Below, piece by piece: positions 10,508-22,230 of a DNA stretch of 64,000 nt. The stretch's first letter is position 1. Each line of letters starts with the position of its first letter. The notes under the pieces were generated by a model. It ran no database searches. It saw only the letters and a list, made by a program, of their open reading frames with translations, and was not told the origin of the DNA. Source of the stretch: Parus major (Eukaryota > Chordata > Aves > Passeriformes > Paridae); contig NC_031776.1 in the NCBI RefSeq assembly GCF_001522545.3, positions 34,568,274 through 34,632,273 of the forward strand. Direction: 5' to 3'. A program made the translations under genes and the position numbers.

Positions 10508-12205
10508 GTTTTATTTCCAGGATAAAATATAGATAGGTCTGGGGACAATCAGCCTAAGGTTGCCTGGTATAAGTAACATTGAAATATCATCAAGTGTATT
10601 TTTAGGAGGTGATGTGCATGTCCAGTAATTGAACTCATTGGCCAAATTTTGCTTAAATTTGGCTGCTGGCCAGGAGACACAACCTGTTTCTGTAAATAAC
10701 AGATAAGGTAGAGAAGATTTTTGAATCAGCAGCCTCACAAGCACTGTGATCTCATCAGGTACCTGGAAGAAAGGAGGAAAGAGAAAGAGGTGTAAGGAAG
10801 AGCCCAGCAGCAATAAAATCTTTAATTCAGCTGCCCGTGTGACTTCTCCTGAGTCTAATAAGTCATAGAGCCAAAATTTGCTCCGTGTGGGAGTTTTTCA
10901 CCAACCACAGTCCAGGAAAAGATGCACTGCCAGCTCCAGATAAGCGTGATAAGCAGAGGATGAGGTTTGGGAGCTGATTCCCATGTTCTGCCTTTTCCCA
11001 TGGAGGCTAAGGGTTCATGCAAGGAGGTGCATCCATCTGTGCCAGACTTAACAAACACGCGCTCTCACCCTGCAAGTTTCACTGCCAAGTTGCTCTACCT
11101 TAAATCACTCACAAGGAGGGTTTGAACTGCAATTCATGTTGGGTTCTGGCAAAACTGGGAGTCAAGATGTAAGAAGTGCAATGGTTTGGTTCCTGAGAGA
11201 AAAAAAAAGCAGGGGAAGTGGGGGGTGTGGGGGCACTTTGCAGCCACATGGCAGTTTCACCATGTGGGAAAAAATGTCTTCTTAACTCTAAATAGCAAAA
11301 TTGCAAAATCCTGGAGCATTTCAGGGAGATCAGTCATAGCAAAGAGCAACACAGGAGGTGGGGAAGGAAAATCTGAGCCTTCAGGAGCAAGACAGGCAAA
11401 GCTGCTTGAGAGGAGGGTGCATGGCATGAACTCCCCAAATTCACACAGGTGTGAACCTCCTGAATTTCCTGAGCATCAAGAAGAGATTCAGAGTTGCCAG
11501 GGAATCTCCCAGCCCAATGGGGCAGGAGGACCCCTCCATCATTTCTCATCCACCACACAGCCAAGTGAGGAGAAAAGTAATTGCTTTGGGTAGGAGGCAC
11601 AATAAGACATGAAATACAAGCGTGTCTTTCGTAGAATTTGTAGGCCATAAAAAGTATTTTAATGACATCTGGTGCAGGGGCGTGTTGAAGCTTAATTAAT
11701 TAATCCTTGCAAAGAACTCAGAAATTCTGGGATCAAAGGTGTTGCAGAAGTGCAAAATGCCATTATTATACCTATAAACGTGCGCTTGTTAAGTTAAATG
11801 CTGTTTATTTATTGCCACTATATACTTGTTCAGCAGTGTATATCAAGTATTTTATGAACATTTTAAAAGTACAGGTTTTTATCACGTAAAACTGTCCCTG
11901 TCTCAGCCCCCTGCACAGGCTGTCAGGTACTGCTGGTACTGAATTTCAAAACATGTAATTGAGTCTGATAATGCCTATGCTCCTAGGTTAGTTTTATTAT
12001 TATTATTATTAATTTTTTAATTTTTTTTGGTGTGTCTGTGGTGTTTTCCAGTCTGTAAATTAACATGGATGCTGCTGCACAAGAAGCAGAGATTATGCAC
12101 AGCGGTCCATAGCCATGACTAAAACCTCCAAAATTAACTTCAGGGTTGGTTTCAGCTTGGTACGTGGCTGCAGCTTTCTGTTCCCTCTCTCTTCCTTTCT
12201 GTTCC
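10508..12205. other. Unique noncoding interval
   Basis: No gene recognised. It contains an ATT trinucleotide run near 11992-12010 and a TTAATTAATTAAT phrase near 11692. Overlapping frames at 11186-11648 on opposite strands (135 and 104 aa) show no recognisable domain. Confidence 0.5.
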
Positions 12206-12446
12206 TAGAATCATTAAGGTTGGAAAAAACCTCTGAGATCGAGTTTTCACCCTTCAACCAAACACCCCCATGCTCACTAAACCACGTCACAAAGTGCCAC
12301 ATCTTCTCGTGCTTCAGACAATTCCAGGGCTGCTGACTCCACCACTGTCCTGGGAAGCCTTTTCAGATTTTTTGCAGAAATTTTTCCAGCAATCCAACCT
12401 GAACCTCCTCTGGAGAAACCTGAGGCCATTTCCTATCCTCTATTCT
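12206..12446 (-). repeat. CR1 LINE 3'-end fragment, different subfamily
   Basis: The + strand begins 'TAGAATCATTAAGGTTGGAA' and continues 'CCCATGCTCACTAAACCACG', 'CACAAAGTGCCACATCTTCT', 'CTGACTCCACCACTGTCCTG' and 'CCTGAGGCCATTTCCTATCC'. This is the reverse complement of the CR1 variant with the 'CCCACTAAACCATGTCCCAA' signature, not the GGATCCAGGGG type seen elsewhere. The 3' end lies at the left. Confidence 0.88.
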
Positions 12447-14400
12447 AACATCCATCCTACACAATTAAAAATATTACATTTAAGTTTGTTGATTCCATGA
12501 ATAATTTGACTAAATTCATTTAATTGGGCTCTCCCACCCACCTAGAATTTTTTGTTTGCTTGGGTTTTCCTGGGTTTCTTTTTGTTTCCCGTGTAACAAT
12601 TTATAAATAATATAAACCATAATCAACGCTGTGTTCCCACTAATTCGAAATTTAGCGTTGGAGATTGTTACAAATCAGAGGAGCAATGCACCTGCATCCT
12701 CAGCAGTCAGTTAGAATGCAGGGTCTTTTTTCCCTCCTCTCTTTGAGTATGTAGTAAAATTATTCTTTCCCTTGGATTTATTTCAGCTTTTGTTAAATGA
12801 TTGGCTTTATGACTTCCCATAGTTACATGGAATAAAAAAAGTTTAGAAATGCACTCCCTGTGATTCATAGCAGCATTATTTAGACTAAATTTGTAAATTC
12901 TGTGCAGATGACAATAGCGTCTTTGTAAGTCTTTTAAAATATAAATGAAATATGAGTTTTCTTTCAAGGTACAAAATGTCATTAAGGGCTCAGGTGGTTA
13001 AAATCAACATGAAAAATACATGCTGCATTTTCCCTCCTTAAATGCAATAATGTAATCAGATTTCAAGTCATCTTACCTACCTCACTTACAGCTTTATGGA
13101 GATTAATTAGTTTTTAGCCCCCAGTCACATGATCTTTTCTGACTGCCATTTAGCTACATTTGCTATCTGACTTGAACCTGTAAGCTGTCTCCAGCCCCAG
13201 AGGACAGATTAAATTTTAGTATTGGTTGCCTTCTTCCTTTGATTTAAAGGTAGATAGTTAGAGCCATAGTTCAATTATTCTTTGTTGTTAATTAGCCATG
13301 TGTTGTCATCATTTCTTTGGGCAAAGCACATGTTTGATGAAAGAGGTGAAAAACGGCTTAAGAGTAGGAGACAACTTTCATGTGTTTGAGCTGAAAAAGA
13401 TTTTTCCTGATCAGGTGCAGAGCCATAAAAACACTTTTAATTCTCATCTACATCACCCACCTCTCCCTGCTTTGTGTATGCCTGGCTTTTATGCACTGCT
13501 GATCGATAAGGTTACCTTCTCATTTCTGTAAAACGAGCTGGCCAGAGAGGAGGAGAGGAAATATTTCAGTTCTCTTCCCCAAGCAGGAGCGAGGCGAGTT
13601 TGTGTGTGTGTGTGGCTGAGACTTGGCTTTTGTTTTCTAAATTTTCCCCTTAAATTAACTTGAACACTTTTTCTATAATGTGATTTTATGTAAAGGGAAT
13701 GTTTTATTCCTTGTTGAGAATGATTTCCAGGGCCTTTTAATATCCAAATAAATTCCCTTCTTCTCTCCTAAGTGTATTAGAGACGATAAATGTAGATTGG
13801 ATAAAACAGTGTGTAGACAAATTCCTGCCCTTAATTCTGGGTATCTTTTTTACTTCAGTGAAATCCTCCTTTCTCAAATCAGAAAAGTACATTTTGGCCC
13901 ATGCTCTGAAAAGACAAGAAATGGATAAGCTGCAGGGGGAAAATAGAAGGATTTTTATTTTTATTTTTTTCCTGTTTGTGATTAAAAAGGAAGTAAATAA
14001 TAAAGGGATTTGACTAGTGTTGGTTCTTAGGATGGTGTGTAACTGGGCTCCTCAGCATATACAACAAAAGATCAAAGGGATCTGTGCCTCACACAAGTGA
14101 AGGAGTTCTTGGTGTGAAGGCTGTGTGGTTTTTCCTTAGGTGAGGGCTGGCAGAGAGTTAAGATAATGAAGGTGTTATCTGTTACACGTTGAGAAAACAT
14201 CAGAGCCAAACCCATCCAAGCCTTTATACGGACATTACATGTGGCTGCCTATTTGCCATTTTTTTCCCTAAATTTCCTCTAATTTGCTCTTTAGCAAGCA
14301 TTCACCTTGGTTAAATAGGGCTCGGCTCAGCGATATTGCACAGAACCGCGGCGTTTCCTGGCTCCGGCCACCAAGGCTCTGCAGGATTTTCACTGCTCAG
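12447..14400. other. AT-rich unique block at the start of a CR1-free interval
   Basis: No gene recognised. It is AT-rich with many TAAT/ATTA words (for example 12640-12670, 13080-13120, 13260-13300), the base-composition style of conserved noncoding DNA around developmental genes. A short GT run lies near 13600-13612 and a small CpG-containing phrase near 14322-14370. Conservation cannot be tested from one sequence. Confidence 0.4.
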
Positions 14401-14412
14401 GTGTTGCAGAGC

Positions 14413-14658
14413 CTAATCCTTATTCAGGAACCAAAATGATCCACTTTCCTTGCCTGCGGTGCTTGGATCCCTGCCTTTGGCAGTAGCCCCAGACTCCTGC
14501 AGAAGATGAAGACATCCCTCCATGCCTATAGATGGAAAGGCGCCAACATGGATGCCATCAGAAGGACGCAGCTGAGCATATGCTGAGAAAATTGTGGCAT
14601 CCATACTGTACATGGGGAAGGGCTGACTGAACACACCAGTTTGTTGAAGCTTATGGCC
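14413..14658 (-). other. Possible minus-strand terminal exon (weak)
   Basis: On the minus strand a pyrimidine-rich acceptor-like 'TTTCCTTTTCAG' ends at about 14659 and is followed by roughly 80 open codons (starting Gly-His-Lys-Leu-Gln-Gln) to a TAG at 14413-14415. I recognise no domain or family. The frame continues upstream through the putative acceptor to an ATG at 14731-14733, so the splice reading is optional. No partner exon or poly-A signal was located. Most likely a chance open frame. Confidence 0.12.
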
Positions 14659-14733
14659 CTGAAAAGGAAACATAGGTTTCCTGTAAATGTCATTCAGGGA
14701 TATGCTAACTGTTATTTCCTGGCGCTGGATCAT

Positions 14734-17030
14734 GATGCTTTCAACACATTCTGTTCATCTACCTCTGCTGCCTGCCTGCCTGGCTGTGCACAGCGATAGC
14801 TCTCCTGTCTTCTCACCTTTCCCTCCTCCCTGCACAAGGCTAAGGTAAGAGAGACTCAGGAAAAAGGGGGAAAAAAGTGGCATGGGGATGGAGCGCCAAG
14901 GGGAAATAGTAATTAAAAGGGATGGTTCGGTGTTGTGTGCCTTCCCCTGGTTGCCACCTTACTGCTGTGATTGGGCTCCATCCCTTTGGCCCCATTAGGA
15001 GGGAGCTGGTCCCCTGGTGCCATTCTGCCATGGAATTCCATTTGTACAGATTCATTTCAGCCTTAGTGCCCATTCCAGGACTGCTCTGCTGTAGAATCTT
15101 TGAGGGTTTCCCTCCATATCTCCTGCAATGTGAGTTGTCTCTTCTTCTGCCTCCATTCCTCACATCCCTCCTTCCCTCCAGGTGCTGTGTTTTGGGGTGG
15201 AGGTGTCAGCCAGTGGGATGGGGCACCAGGGAGATGTCCAGTCATGTGTCAGAATCTCACTGCCCACCTCAGGCTGGAACCTGGGCCTGGCTGCTCCTCC
15301 TTCCAGTGCAGGGAAATTACAGGAATGAAAGGTAAATTCTTACAATCGATCTGCTGAGGGTGTCCTTCCAAGCCAGGGCCATGGACACTGATCTTTTGCC
15401 CTGGCAGTAAAGGAGCTGTGTTATCTCCATTCCAGCTCCATACAAGGCCCTGATGAAAAGCAATTTTCTGTGTCTGGTGATTAAGGATGGTTTTTTTGGG
15501 GCTAACGAGGCTCCACTCCCTTTTGGCTCCCTCTGAAAGGACCCAGCACTGGAGGAGCAGTGCCCCAGGTCCACTGAACATGGGGGTGGCAGGGACAGTG
15601 TTCACAGCTACCACGAAATGCCACAGGAGTGGGTTTGTGCTCACTGCATCACCCCTCAAAAAACCAGCAGCTGGACACAGGGCTGCCACCTCCTGCTAGC
15701 CACCCTTTGCCACCAGGCCCTGCTGTTTGTTTCCTTGGATTTCCACTCCCTCCTCCTCACACAAGTCAAGAAAGGAATTTAATTAAAAATTCAATATTTT
15801 CTAAATTTCTATATCTATTCCCATACTTCATTGCTATATTGTCATATTTCTAAAAATTCTATGTTCGTGCACAGAGCAAAGAAAATAGATTAAAGCTGGA
15901 TGCCACTATGAGGATTTATGTCATACCATAAATAATGATTTAATAAAATAATAAAAAATTAATAAAATAATATAACTAATAAATATAATAAATAAATAAT
16001 AAAATAATAAAACACAATAAGGAAAACATGAGAACATGAAAATAAGCAGGTGCTCAACTCATATAAGGAATATCTGGAAAAGCAGGAATATCTGAAAATG
16101 TCTGGTTGAAGCTCACCAGAGGTGAAATACAGCAAAGTTGTGGGGTCTTTGAAATGTTGACATCTCTTTCTAACTGAAATATGAAAATGAGCATTTTTTT
16201 CATAAGTGCTTTTATTTTGGACTATCTGTGTTTGGGGAGCTCTGAGCTAAGTGTCACACGTCACATTCAGGGACCAAAAAAGGCCTTTTTATCTTCATTA
16301 TTTTCAATGAAAGATATCCTAAGGGAAAAAAAAAAGAAAACCCTAGGTTTTATAAGACAAAACCATTCCCATTCGAAACAGGAAGCGTGGTTTGCCAAAA
16401 TGCTGCAGCAAGACCCCCATGGTGCCATGCAGGGAGCAAGGAAAACCCCTCACTTTGGATGGTGGTGCTCTGGATCAGACAGGGAAATACAGGAAATTCA
16501 GGGAAAAGGTGGAGTTAAAGCAAGGAACAGCAGTACTGATTTCTGTGGAGAATATAAGAGATTCCAGGGGTTTGCAGGGGTCTGGTGGCCCACAGGGGCT
16601 CATCAGTAGCCACCCCCAGAGATATGTGGCCACTGGGGACAAACCACTGGCTGCTGAGGAGTTTGGGGTGCCCAGTTTTGGGTTATTTTTCCCATCCTTC
16701 TCTTTCTCCTTGGAGGGTTTGAGGGCAGATGCCGAACATTTTTGGAAAACTGTACCTCTTTGGAGCATGCCACTTCCCCAGTTGTCAGGAATGCAAGCAA
16801 ATAAGTGAAAAGCCAAAGAAAAGCAAGATTTTCACCACACAGATCTGCTTTACAACTGGCTCTGAGCATGACCAGGTTTGCTTGGAGTGGAATCATGTCT
16901 GAGGCAAATGCTTAAAGCAAGGAGCCAAAGGAAGCACTGCTGTAAGGATGCCTCTTCCAGCCATTCCCAGATGCAGAAAAAAGCAGTATTCCCTGTGTTT
17001 CCCTCCAGGAAACAATGATTGCTGGTGTAG
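14734..17030. other. Unique interval with an AT-only low-complexity stretch
   Basis: No gene recognised. Overlapping frames at 14922-15335, 15249-15689 and 16181-16816 (up to 146 aa) lie on both strands and in several phases without recognisable domains. An AATAATAAA-type stretch occupies about 15930-16015 and is listed separately. The remainder is moderately GC-rich and unremarkable. Confidence 0.5.
15930..16015 (+). repeat. (AATAAA/AATAAT)n low-complexity tract
   Basis: About 85 bases consist almost wholly of A and T in overlapping AATAAT, AATAAA and ATAAT units, with very few G or C. It is an imperfect trinucleotide/tetranucleotide microsatellite. The many AATAAA words are a by-product of the repeat, not credible poly-A signals. 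Confidence 0.85.
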
Positions 17031-17750
17031 GCTGCATTATGAGGTACCTGTTATTTACTAAGGCAGTTGAACTAAAGACCTGGGCACTACTGGACCCAGT
17101 TCATGGATATTTATTGCACCAAATCCAATCTATAATATAGTGTCAGCCTTGTACCAAAGCAGGAGACAGTTGTATTTATGATTATTAGTACAATATTGAA
17201 TCATCCTGAACCAATTACTGGTCCAATTACTGTGTCATTATTATCTTCTGAATAGGGCTTGATTTGTCTGTGATAAATATGATGCAATTAAACTACCTTT
17301 TTACATAATAAAACACTGCAGGTGTTTATTCTTAAGGGTTTACGGATACCAACAAGCAATAGATTTAATTAAAAAAATCCTTGAAATAAATGTGAATTTC
17401 ATTAAATTGTTCTTGCACTGGTGAATATTTTAAGACTATCTACCAAAAGATTCTCTCCCTATAATCTGTCTTAAAAGCTATGCTGAGTGCACAAAAACAA
17501 TGACCTCAGCTTTTTAATGTTTCAATAATTAATAACATTTCTTTAAAGAATGTGTAATTGGTCTGTAATAGTATAACTTAAGAAACAAAAAAGTTATGTG
17601 GGTCAAATTGCTATTACCATTGTGAGGGATAAATGTATGCTGGCTTAACGAAAAATCTTCTTAAATTCAAATTTTCTGCTCCATAGTTTTAAATTTAATC
17701 TTACATTTTTAGCACTACAGCCATAAACATAATATTGACTTCACTCTTGT
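17031..17750. other. Candidate conserved noncoding block
   Basis: This AT-rich, repeat-free interval is dense in homeodomain-like cores (TTAATTAA at 17367, CAATAATTAATAAC at 17523, several TAATT/ATTTA words) and contains no CR1 or simple-repeat expansion. The texture resembles vertebrate developmental enhancers, and it sits in the centre of the 9.1-kb CR1-free stretch. No alignment was possible, so conservation is inferred. Confidence 0.3.
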
Positions 17751-20369
17751 TTGGTACTAGGAATGGGTACAGAACTATGTTGTGCTGGCTCTAGATACTG
17801 AAAGGAACAGATCATTAATGTGATATCCTACCTGGAATTATTTTGTGTCTCAGGACTGGGGATAAATACTATATAACTTTAGCTATAAACCAAAGTCAAT
17901 ACATTGTGAATGGGTATAAAACCCATTTCTGGGCTGGGTTATGCTGGTTGTCAGAAAGGAGAATCCCCTTTGCAGTTTTGCTGCTGGGATTCCCTGTGCT
18001 GCAGCCCAGAGGAATGGTGATGCTGGTATTGCCTTTTCTTTCCCTCTGACAGCTGAATTCAGCACCTGATCATCAAATCTGGGGTTATCTTGTGTGTGTT
18101 GGGTTTGTCTTTTGTCTCTGTGGATTGTGGCAGCACAGGATACAGCAGGCAGGTATCATACAGGATACATACAGGTACAGCAGGGCTTCTGGAGGCAGGC
18201 CGGATGTTTGATATAGGAAATTTTTTTTGTGTTGGAGCAGAAAAGGTTCAAAATGTTTCTGCCAACACTCATAGCTGAGTCCAGGGCCAGAAGGAGCTTG
18301 TGGTGCAGTTTTACAGACAGGGAGGAGTGAGGCAGAGGTAGGTGGCAGCTCCAGAGGAAGTGTGATGCTGACCACACCAAACTGGGCTGATGGACCCCTG
18401 GCTCTGCAGCAGGGAAGCTCCCAGGGCTCCAGGCTCCAAAATAACCCTTTCATTTACAGACTTGTTTTTATATCCAAATTGCATAGGATCATTATCAGCT
18501 AGATCCTTTTCTGCACACTTCCAGACATCTGTATTCTCTCTGAATGCATTCTGAGGAGTAGCTGTGAGATGCTTTAGCAGAGGATCTCTCCTGGCTGTCT
18601 AACCCTTCACAGGAGCGCTCATGGCTCTGTGGAATAGCATTTCAGGGCAGGACACAGCCCAGCTTCCCACCCTGCACCCTTGGGATGTGCCTCTGCACCT
18701 CCAAAGCTTCACCCATTCCCTCCCATCCATCTTCCCTGCAGCACGGGCCAGGCTGGATGATAAAGTAAAGCTTTTTCAAAAGGTTTATTAAGCAAGATGT
18801 AAGGTCAGGCTTTTAGCTGGAAGGCTGGAAATGAAAGGTTACAAGCAAAACAAACACAAACACAGTCTCAGCCTAAGCTTAAACAACTGGATTCCTTTTC
18901 AATTGCTTGGTCTGGTTTCTCAGACCCTGAAGACGCACTGCAGCTGTTGGGATTTGGAGCATCCTAATTTCTGCCCCAAGTCCTGGTGCTGTGGTCAGGC
19001 ACAGGCAGCTTGGCTTCCCTCCTCTTCCTCTGTTTGCTGCAGCTCCCGGGGCACACTGACGCTCTTCTGGCTTGAGACAAGGCCTAATTTTTGGTGTGAT
19101 GACCCTGCTGTAGACACAACACGTAGGCAGTGTGTGTTCCCTCCTCCTACCCCTCACCTCTTTGGGCAGCACCAGAGCAGAACTGGGTGTTCCCATCCTG
19201 GAGACCAGATCTGTGTGTTCCCACCTCGGGTTTGAGATGCTCACAAGGGCACTGGGGGATGCTGATGCCTTCAGCCCCATTTCAGTTCCTCATTGCCACC
19301 TCTGGGGCTGCCTGCTGACCATGCTCACCCATCCTTGCTTGTAACATCCAGGTATGGAGTAATTCCTGCAGCATCCCTCTTGCTTTCTGTGTAGGACCCA
19401 CCCGGGGTTCTGCACTGCACTGCCACCCCTCTGTGGGGTTTTGGCACCAAAACTGGAAGAAAGGAGGAAGTTAATTACATTTTCAGCTTGTTTGTGAAGT
19501 AAGACTGGCTGGGGCAGAAAGCTGTAATGAGAGACAATGAAATAACCCAGGTCAGCTTTGTGCCTGGCTGGGGATGTTACACTCTCTTGGATGATGATAT
19601 TCTGATTTAAATTAATGACAGCCCTACTCTGAAACATGGCTCAACAGCCACTGAAACAGAAACACTCGGGGAAGGAGAGCTAAGCTGAGGGAGAAAAAAC
19701 AATAAATGACCCCCCCAATCAAATGACAATCTAATGGGAGCATCCTGGAGAGCTAATTCTTATAATTTCAAAGCATCCAACACATTTGGGATTCCACTGC
19801 AGCCCCTCTGCCATCAAGAGCTCGGATCCCTGTTGGCATCCAGCATCAGTTTTGAGGTCTGTACCCCTGGGATGTGTCTGCCAGGGAGCACCAGGGAGCA
19901 CAGCAGGTCTCAAAGACAAAAAAGTATTAATGGATGGATAATTGCCCACCTTGTAATAATTTACTGGGAACCTGATACTTTTATAATTTGTCACAAACAA
20001 CTCCATGGTGTAATAATATCGGAAGTATCATTGGTGCTATAAAAAAAGTGATGGTGCAAATTACACTTCTCTTTCTGCTGAATGGTGCTAAATAGCAGGG
20101 AGTTCCCATTCTTCTATTGCCAGGATTTCAATAATTGTAGATGTGCATTTGCAGGGATCAATTGATAATTTGGATCACATGCCATCAATATTTCATTTTC
20201 TCTATATTTTTAAATGAAAGGAAGATGCCCAATTTCACAGTGGTAAGATTAAAAAAAAAAAATCTCATTTTGTTTTCCTGTCTGCTCTTAAGGAAGAAAG
20301 CTCATTTCTTGCAGCATAAAGGGATATTAATGAATGCAAAGAGCATTTTCCATATTGCAGAATAAAATT
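17751..20369. other. Unique noncoding interval
   Basis: No gene recognised. The degenerate tandem at about 18131-18185 is listed separately. Overlapping opposite-strand frames at 18831-19344 and 19290-19637 (up to 134 aa) lack recognisable domains. The 18.6-19.4 kb part is relatively GC-rich without CpG enrichment. Confidence 0.5.
18131..18185 (+). repeat. Degenerate ACAGGATACA tandem
   Basis: The phrase ACAGGATACA occurs at 18136 and again at 18160 in slightly varied contexts, interleaved with CAGGCAGGTAT and CAGGTACAGCAGG. It is a short imperfect tandem of roughly 12-24 base spacing. No function is suggested. Confidence 0.5.
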
Positions 20370-21150
20370 TACTGTTCTAACCAAAGATATTTTATATAAA
20401 TTAAGAGTTTGTTTAAAAAAAATCGAAAATGGGAACTCAATTCTAGACAACACTTAATTTAAACTAAGTGTTAAAATAAAAGCAATAACACTGAGAATAA
20501 ATTAATGAACTACAATTAACTATATTTACAATAAGTGGTTTGGTTGGAAACACCTATTCCCTGCACTGATAAAATAAAACCTGCATTCTGCAAAAGCTGA
20601 AATAAGTTAAATGAAGATGCTTTTAACAAGGTTATTACTTAAGCAGTGACAGGTTTACAGATTTTAGCACCATTGGGTTTTCACAGGAGCTGCAGCAAGT
20701 GCTAAAATAACACACACCTTCAGGTTCATTAAATTCACCAGTGTGATGAAATAACTGATATTTTTCTATATTACTATAGTGCCTCAAAGAACTGACTATA
20801 AATAAGATACACTAATAACAACTGTTTGCAGTGCTAAAACAATAAAATAATTCTTCCAGGCTTATATGCAAAGGAAGAAATAAGTGTAAGGCAGACTGTT
20901 AGCAGAGTTATATCTGGTGGCTTTAATTCTACTGGTGCCATGCCTTCAGCCATTTACTTATCATAGAAATGCCCTATAAAATGTTTTATCACTCATTGTG
21001 GCAGGAAGAAATTTGTTTAAAGGCTACATAAAGAGGGGGCTCCCGTCCCGAAATGCTCTCTAATCTGGTGTTTATTGGAGCATTTCTGAAGCCCAGCTTG
21101 CACGAAGAACTGATTTTTAAAAAGGAGCATTTCAGATGGCAGTAAATCCC
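20370..21150. other. Candidate conserved noncoding block
   Basis: AT-rich and repeat-free with many short homeodomain-like cores (for example 'AATTAATGAACTACAATTAA' near 20500) and a TATGCAAA octamer-like word near 20865. It closes the CR1-free stretch. No coding frame of note. The regulatory reading is inference. Confidence 0.28.
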
Positions 21151-21539
21151 ACATTATGCCCTGTTTGGGAAAGAACCAATGCTGGGGGAAAAGAAGCAGA
21201 TTTCTAATAAATCAATGGAGTGTGGCCTTTGGAGACCTGGGAGGCATATGGACAGTAATCGAGTATCCCAGGTTGTTCCGTGAACGATTCCATCTGGATG
21301 AGGCCTCGCTGTTATTCGCAGCCTCCTTCTCCCCTAAAACACCTCCAGTCTCTCCCACAGCCCCTCTCTCAAATGTCAGACCACCTGGGATCCGCAGCTG
21401 TCGGGCTGAAAGCGGAGCTGCCCCGGCCCCGCTGCCGTCGGGGGGAACCGGGGGACCCGGGGCTGGGGTGTGCTGGGGAACACTGTGCTCCCTTTTATGG
21501 AAAAATATGGGTTTAGTGTGTTTTGTAGAGAGTGTCCTA
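21151..21539. other. CpG-rich patch with a G-quadruplex motif
   Basis: About 14 CpGs fall between 21259 and 21460 in an otherwise CpG-poor window. At 21440-21468 the + strand has G runs of 6, 5, 4 and 4 separated by 4, 4 and 2 bases, a canonical G-quadruplex pattern. Frames of 163 aa (+) and 197 aa (-) cross here only because the patch is GC-rich and continues into CR1; neither shows a domain. It could be a small CpG island or retained GC-rich DNA. Confidence 0.55.
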
Positions 21540-21801
21540 CTGCCACTAGGACAAAGGGGAATGGCTTTAGGATGGAAGTTTAGGTTGGACATTAGGAGAA
21601 TATTTGTCGCCCAGAGGGTGTGGAGGCCCTGGCACAGGGTGCCCTGAGAAGATGGGGCTGCCCCTGGATCCCTGGAAGTGTTCCTGGCCAGCTTGGATGG
21701 AGCTTGGTCTGGTGGAAGGAGACCTCCTCCATGGCAGGAGGTTGGAATGAAGCGAGTTTTAATGTCTCTTCCACCCCAATGTGTTGTTATTCCATGATTC
21801 T
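21540..21801 (+). repeat. CR1 LINE 3'-end fragment
   Basis: Block order matches the CR1 tail: 'TTTAGGTTGGACATTAGGAG', 'GGAGGCCCTGGCACAGGGTG', 'CCCCTGGATCCCTGGAAGTG', 'CTTGGATGGAGCTTGGTCTG', 'CCTCCATGGCAGGAGGTTGG' and a terminal 'TCCATGATTCT'. The 3' end runs straight into a TA-rich microsatellite. Confidence 0.92.
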
Positions 21802-21880
21802 GCATATATGTGTATGCATGTGTATATATATATATATATATATGTTTATATGTTTATATGTTTATATGTGTATAAACAAA
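21802..21880 (+). repeat. (TA)n and TATGTTTA microsatellite at a CR1 3' end
   Basis: It begins one base after the CR1 terminal ATTCT. It contains ATATATGTGTATGCATGTG, an uninterrupted TA run of about 20 bases, then three copies of an 8-base TATGTTTA-like unit. Retroelement ends often seed microsatellites, and the abutment suggests that origin here. Confidence 0.9.
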
Positions 21881-22123
21881 TGTTTAAACATATCTTTGCA
21901 TACCTAAGCCATCACAATAGCTGTTTCCAGTGCCTGGGTTTGGTCTCCATGTGGATACTGTTCCCTCCATCCTGATGGAGAGGTAAAAGCAGGAGTCACT
22001 GCTGCAGTCAAAGGATCTGAAACACCAGTAAATGGGGTTAATCAACCCCACGATGTCACAGCCATGCTCCAATCTTGTGATGCTGTATCTCTCCTCTGAG
22101 CAATCTGCAATTTTGTTCTCTGG

Positions 22124-22228
22124 TAGAATCACAGAACCACAGTCTGGTTTGGGTTGGAAGAGACCTTGAACTCATCTCATTCCACTAGACCAGGCTGCTC
22201 CAAGCCCCATCCAAACCTGGCCTTGAGC
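22124..22228 (-). repeat. CR1 LINE 3'-end fragment
   Basis: The + strand reads 'TAGAATCACAGAACCACAGT', 'GGTTTGGGTTGGAAGAGACC' and 'CCAGGCTGCTCCAAGCCCCA', the reverse complement of the last ~100 bases of CR1. Its truncated 5' side directly meets an oppositely oriented CR1 piece on the right. Confidence 0.88.
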
Positions 22229-22230
22229 AA

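Noticed and set aside
15930..16015. Multiple AATAAA words as polyadenylation signals
   Set aside because: They are by-products of an A/T low-complexity repeat, with no transcript upstream.
21156..21805. Longest gap-free open frames: 163 aa (+) and 197 aa (-)
   Set aside because: They overlap on opposite strands, cross a GC-rich patch and then run into CR1 3'-UTR sequence. No domain is recognisable.
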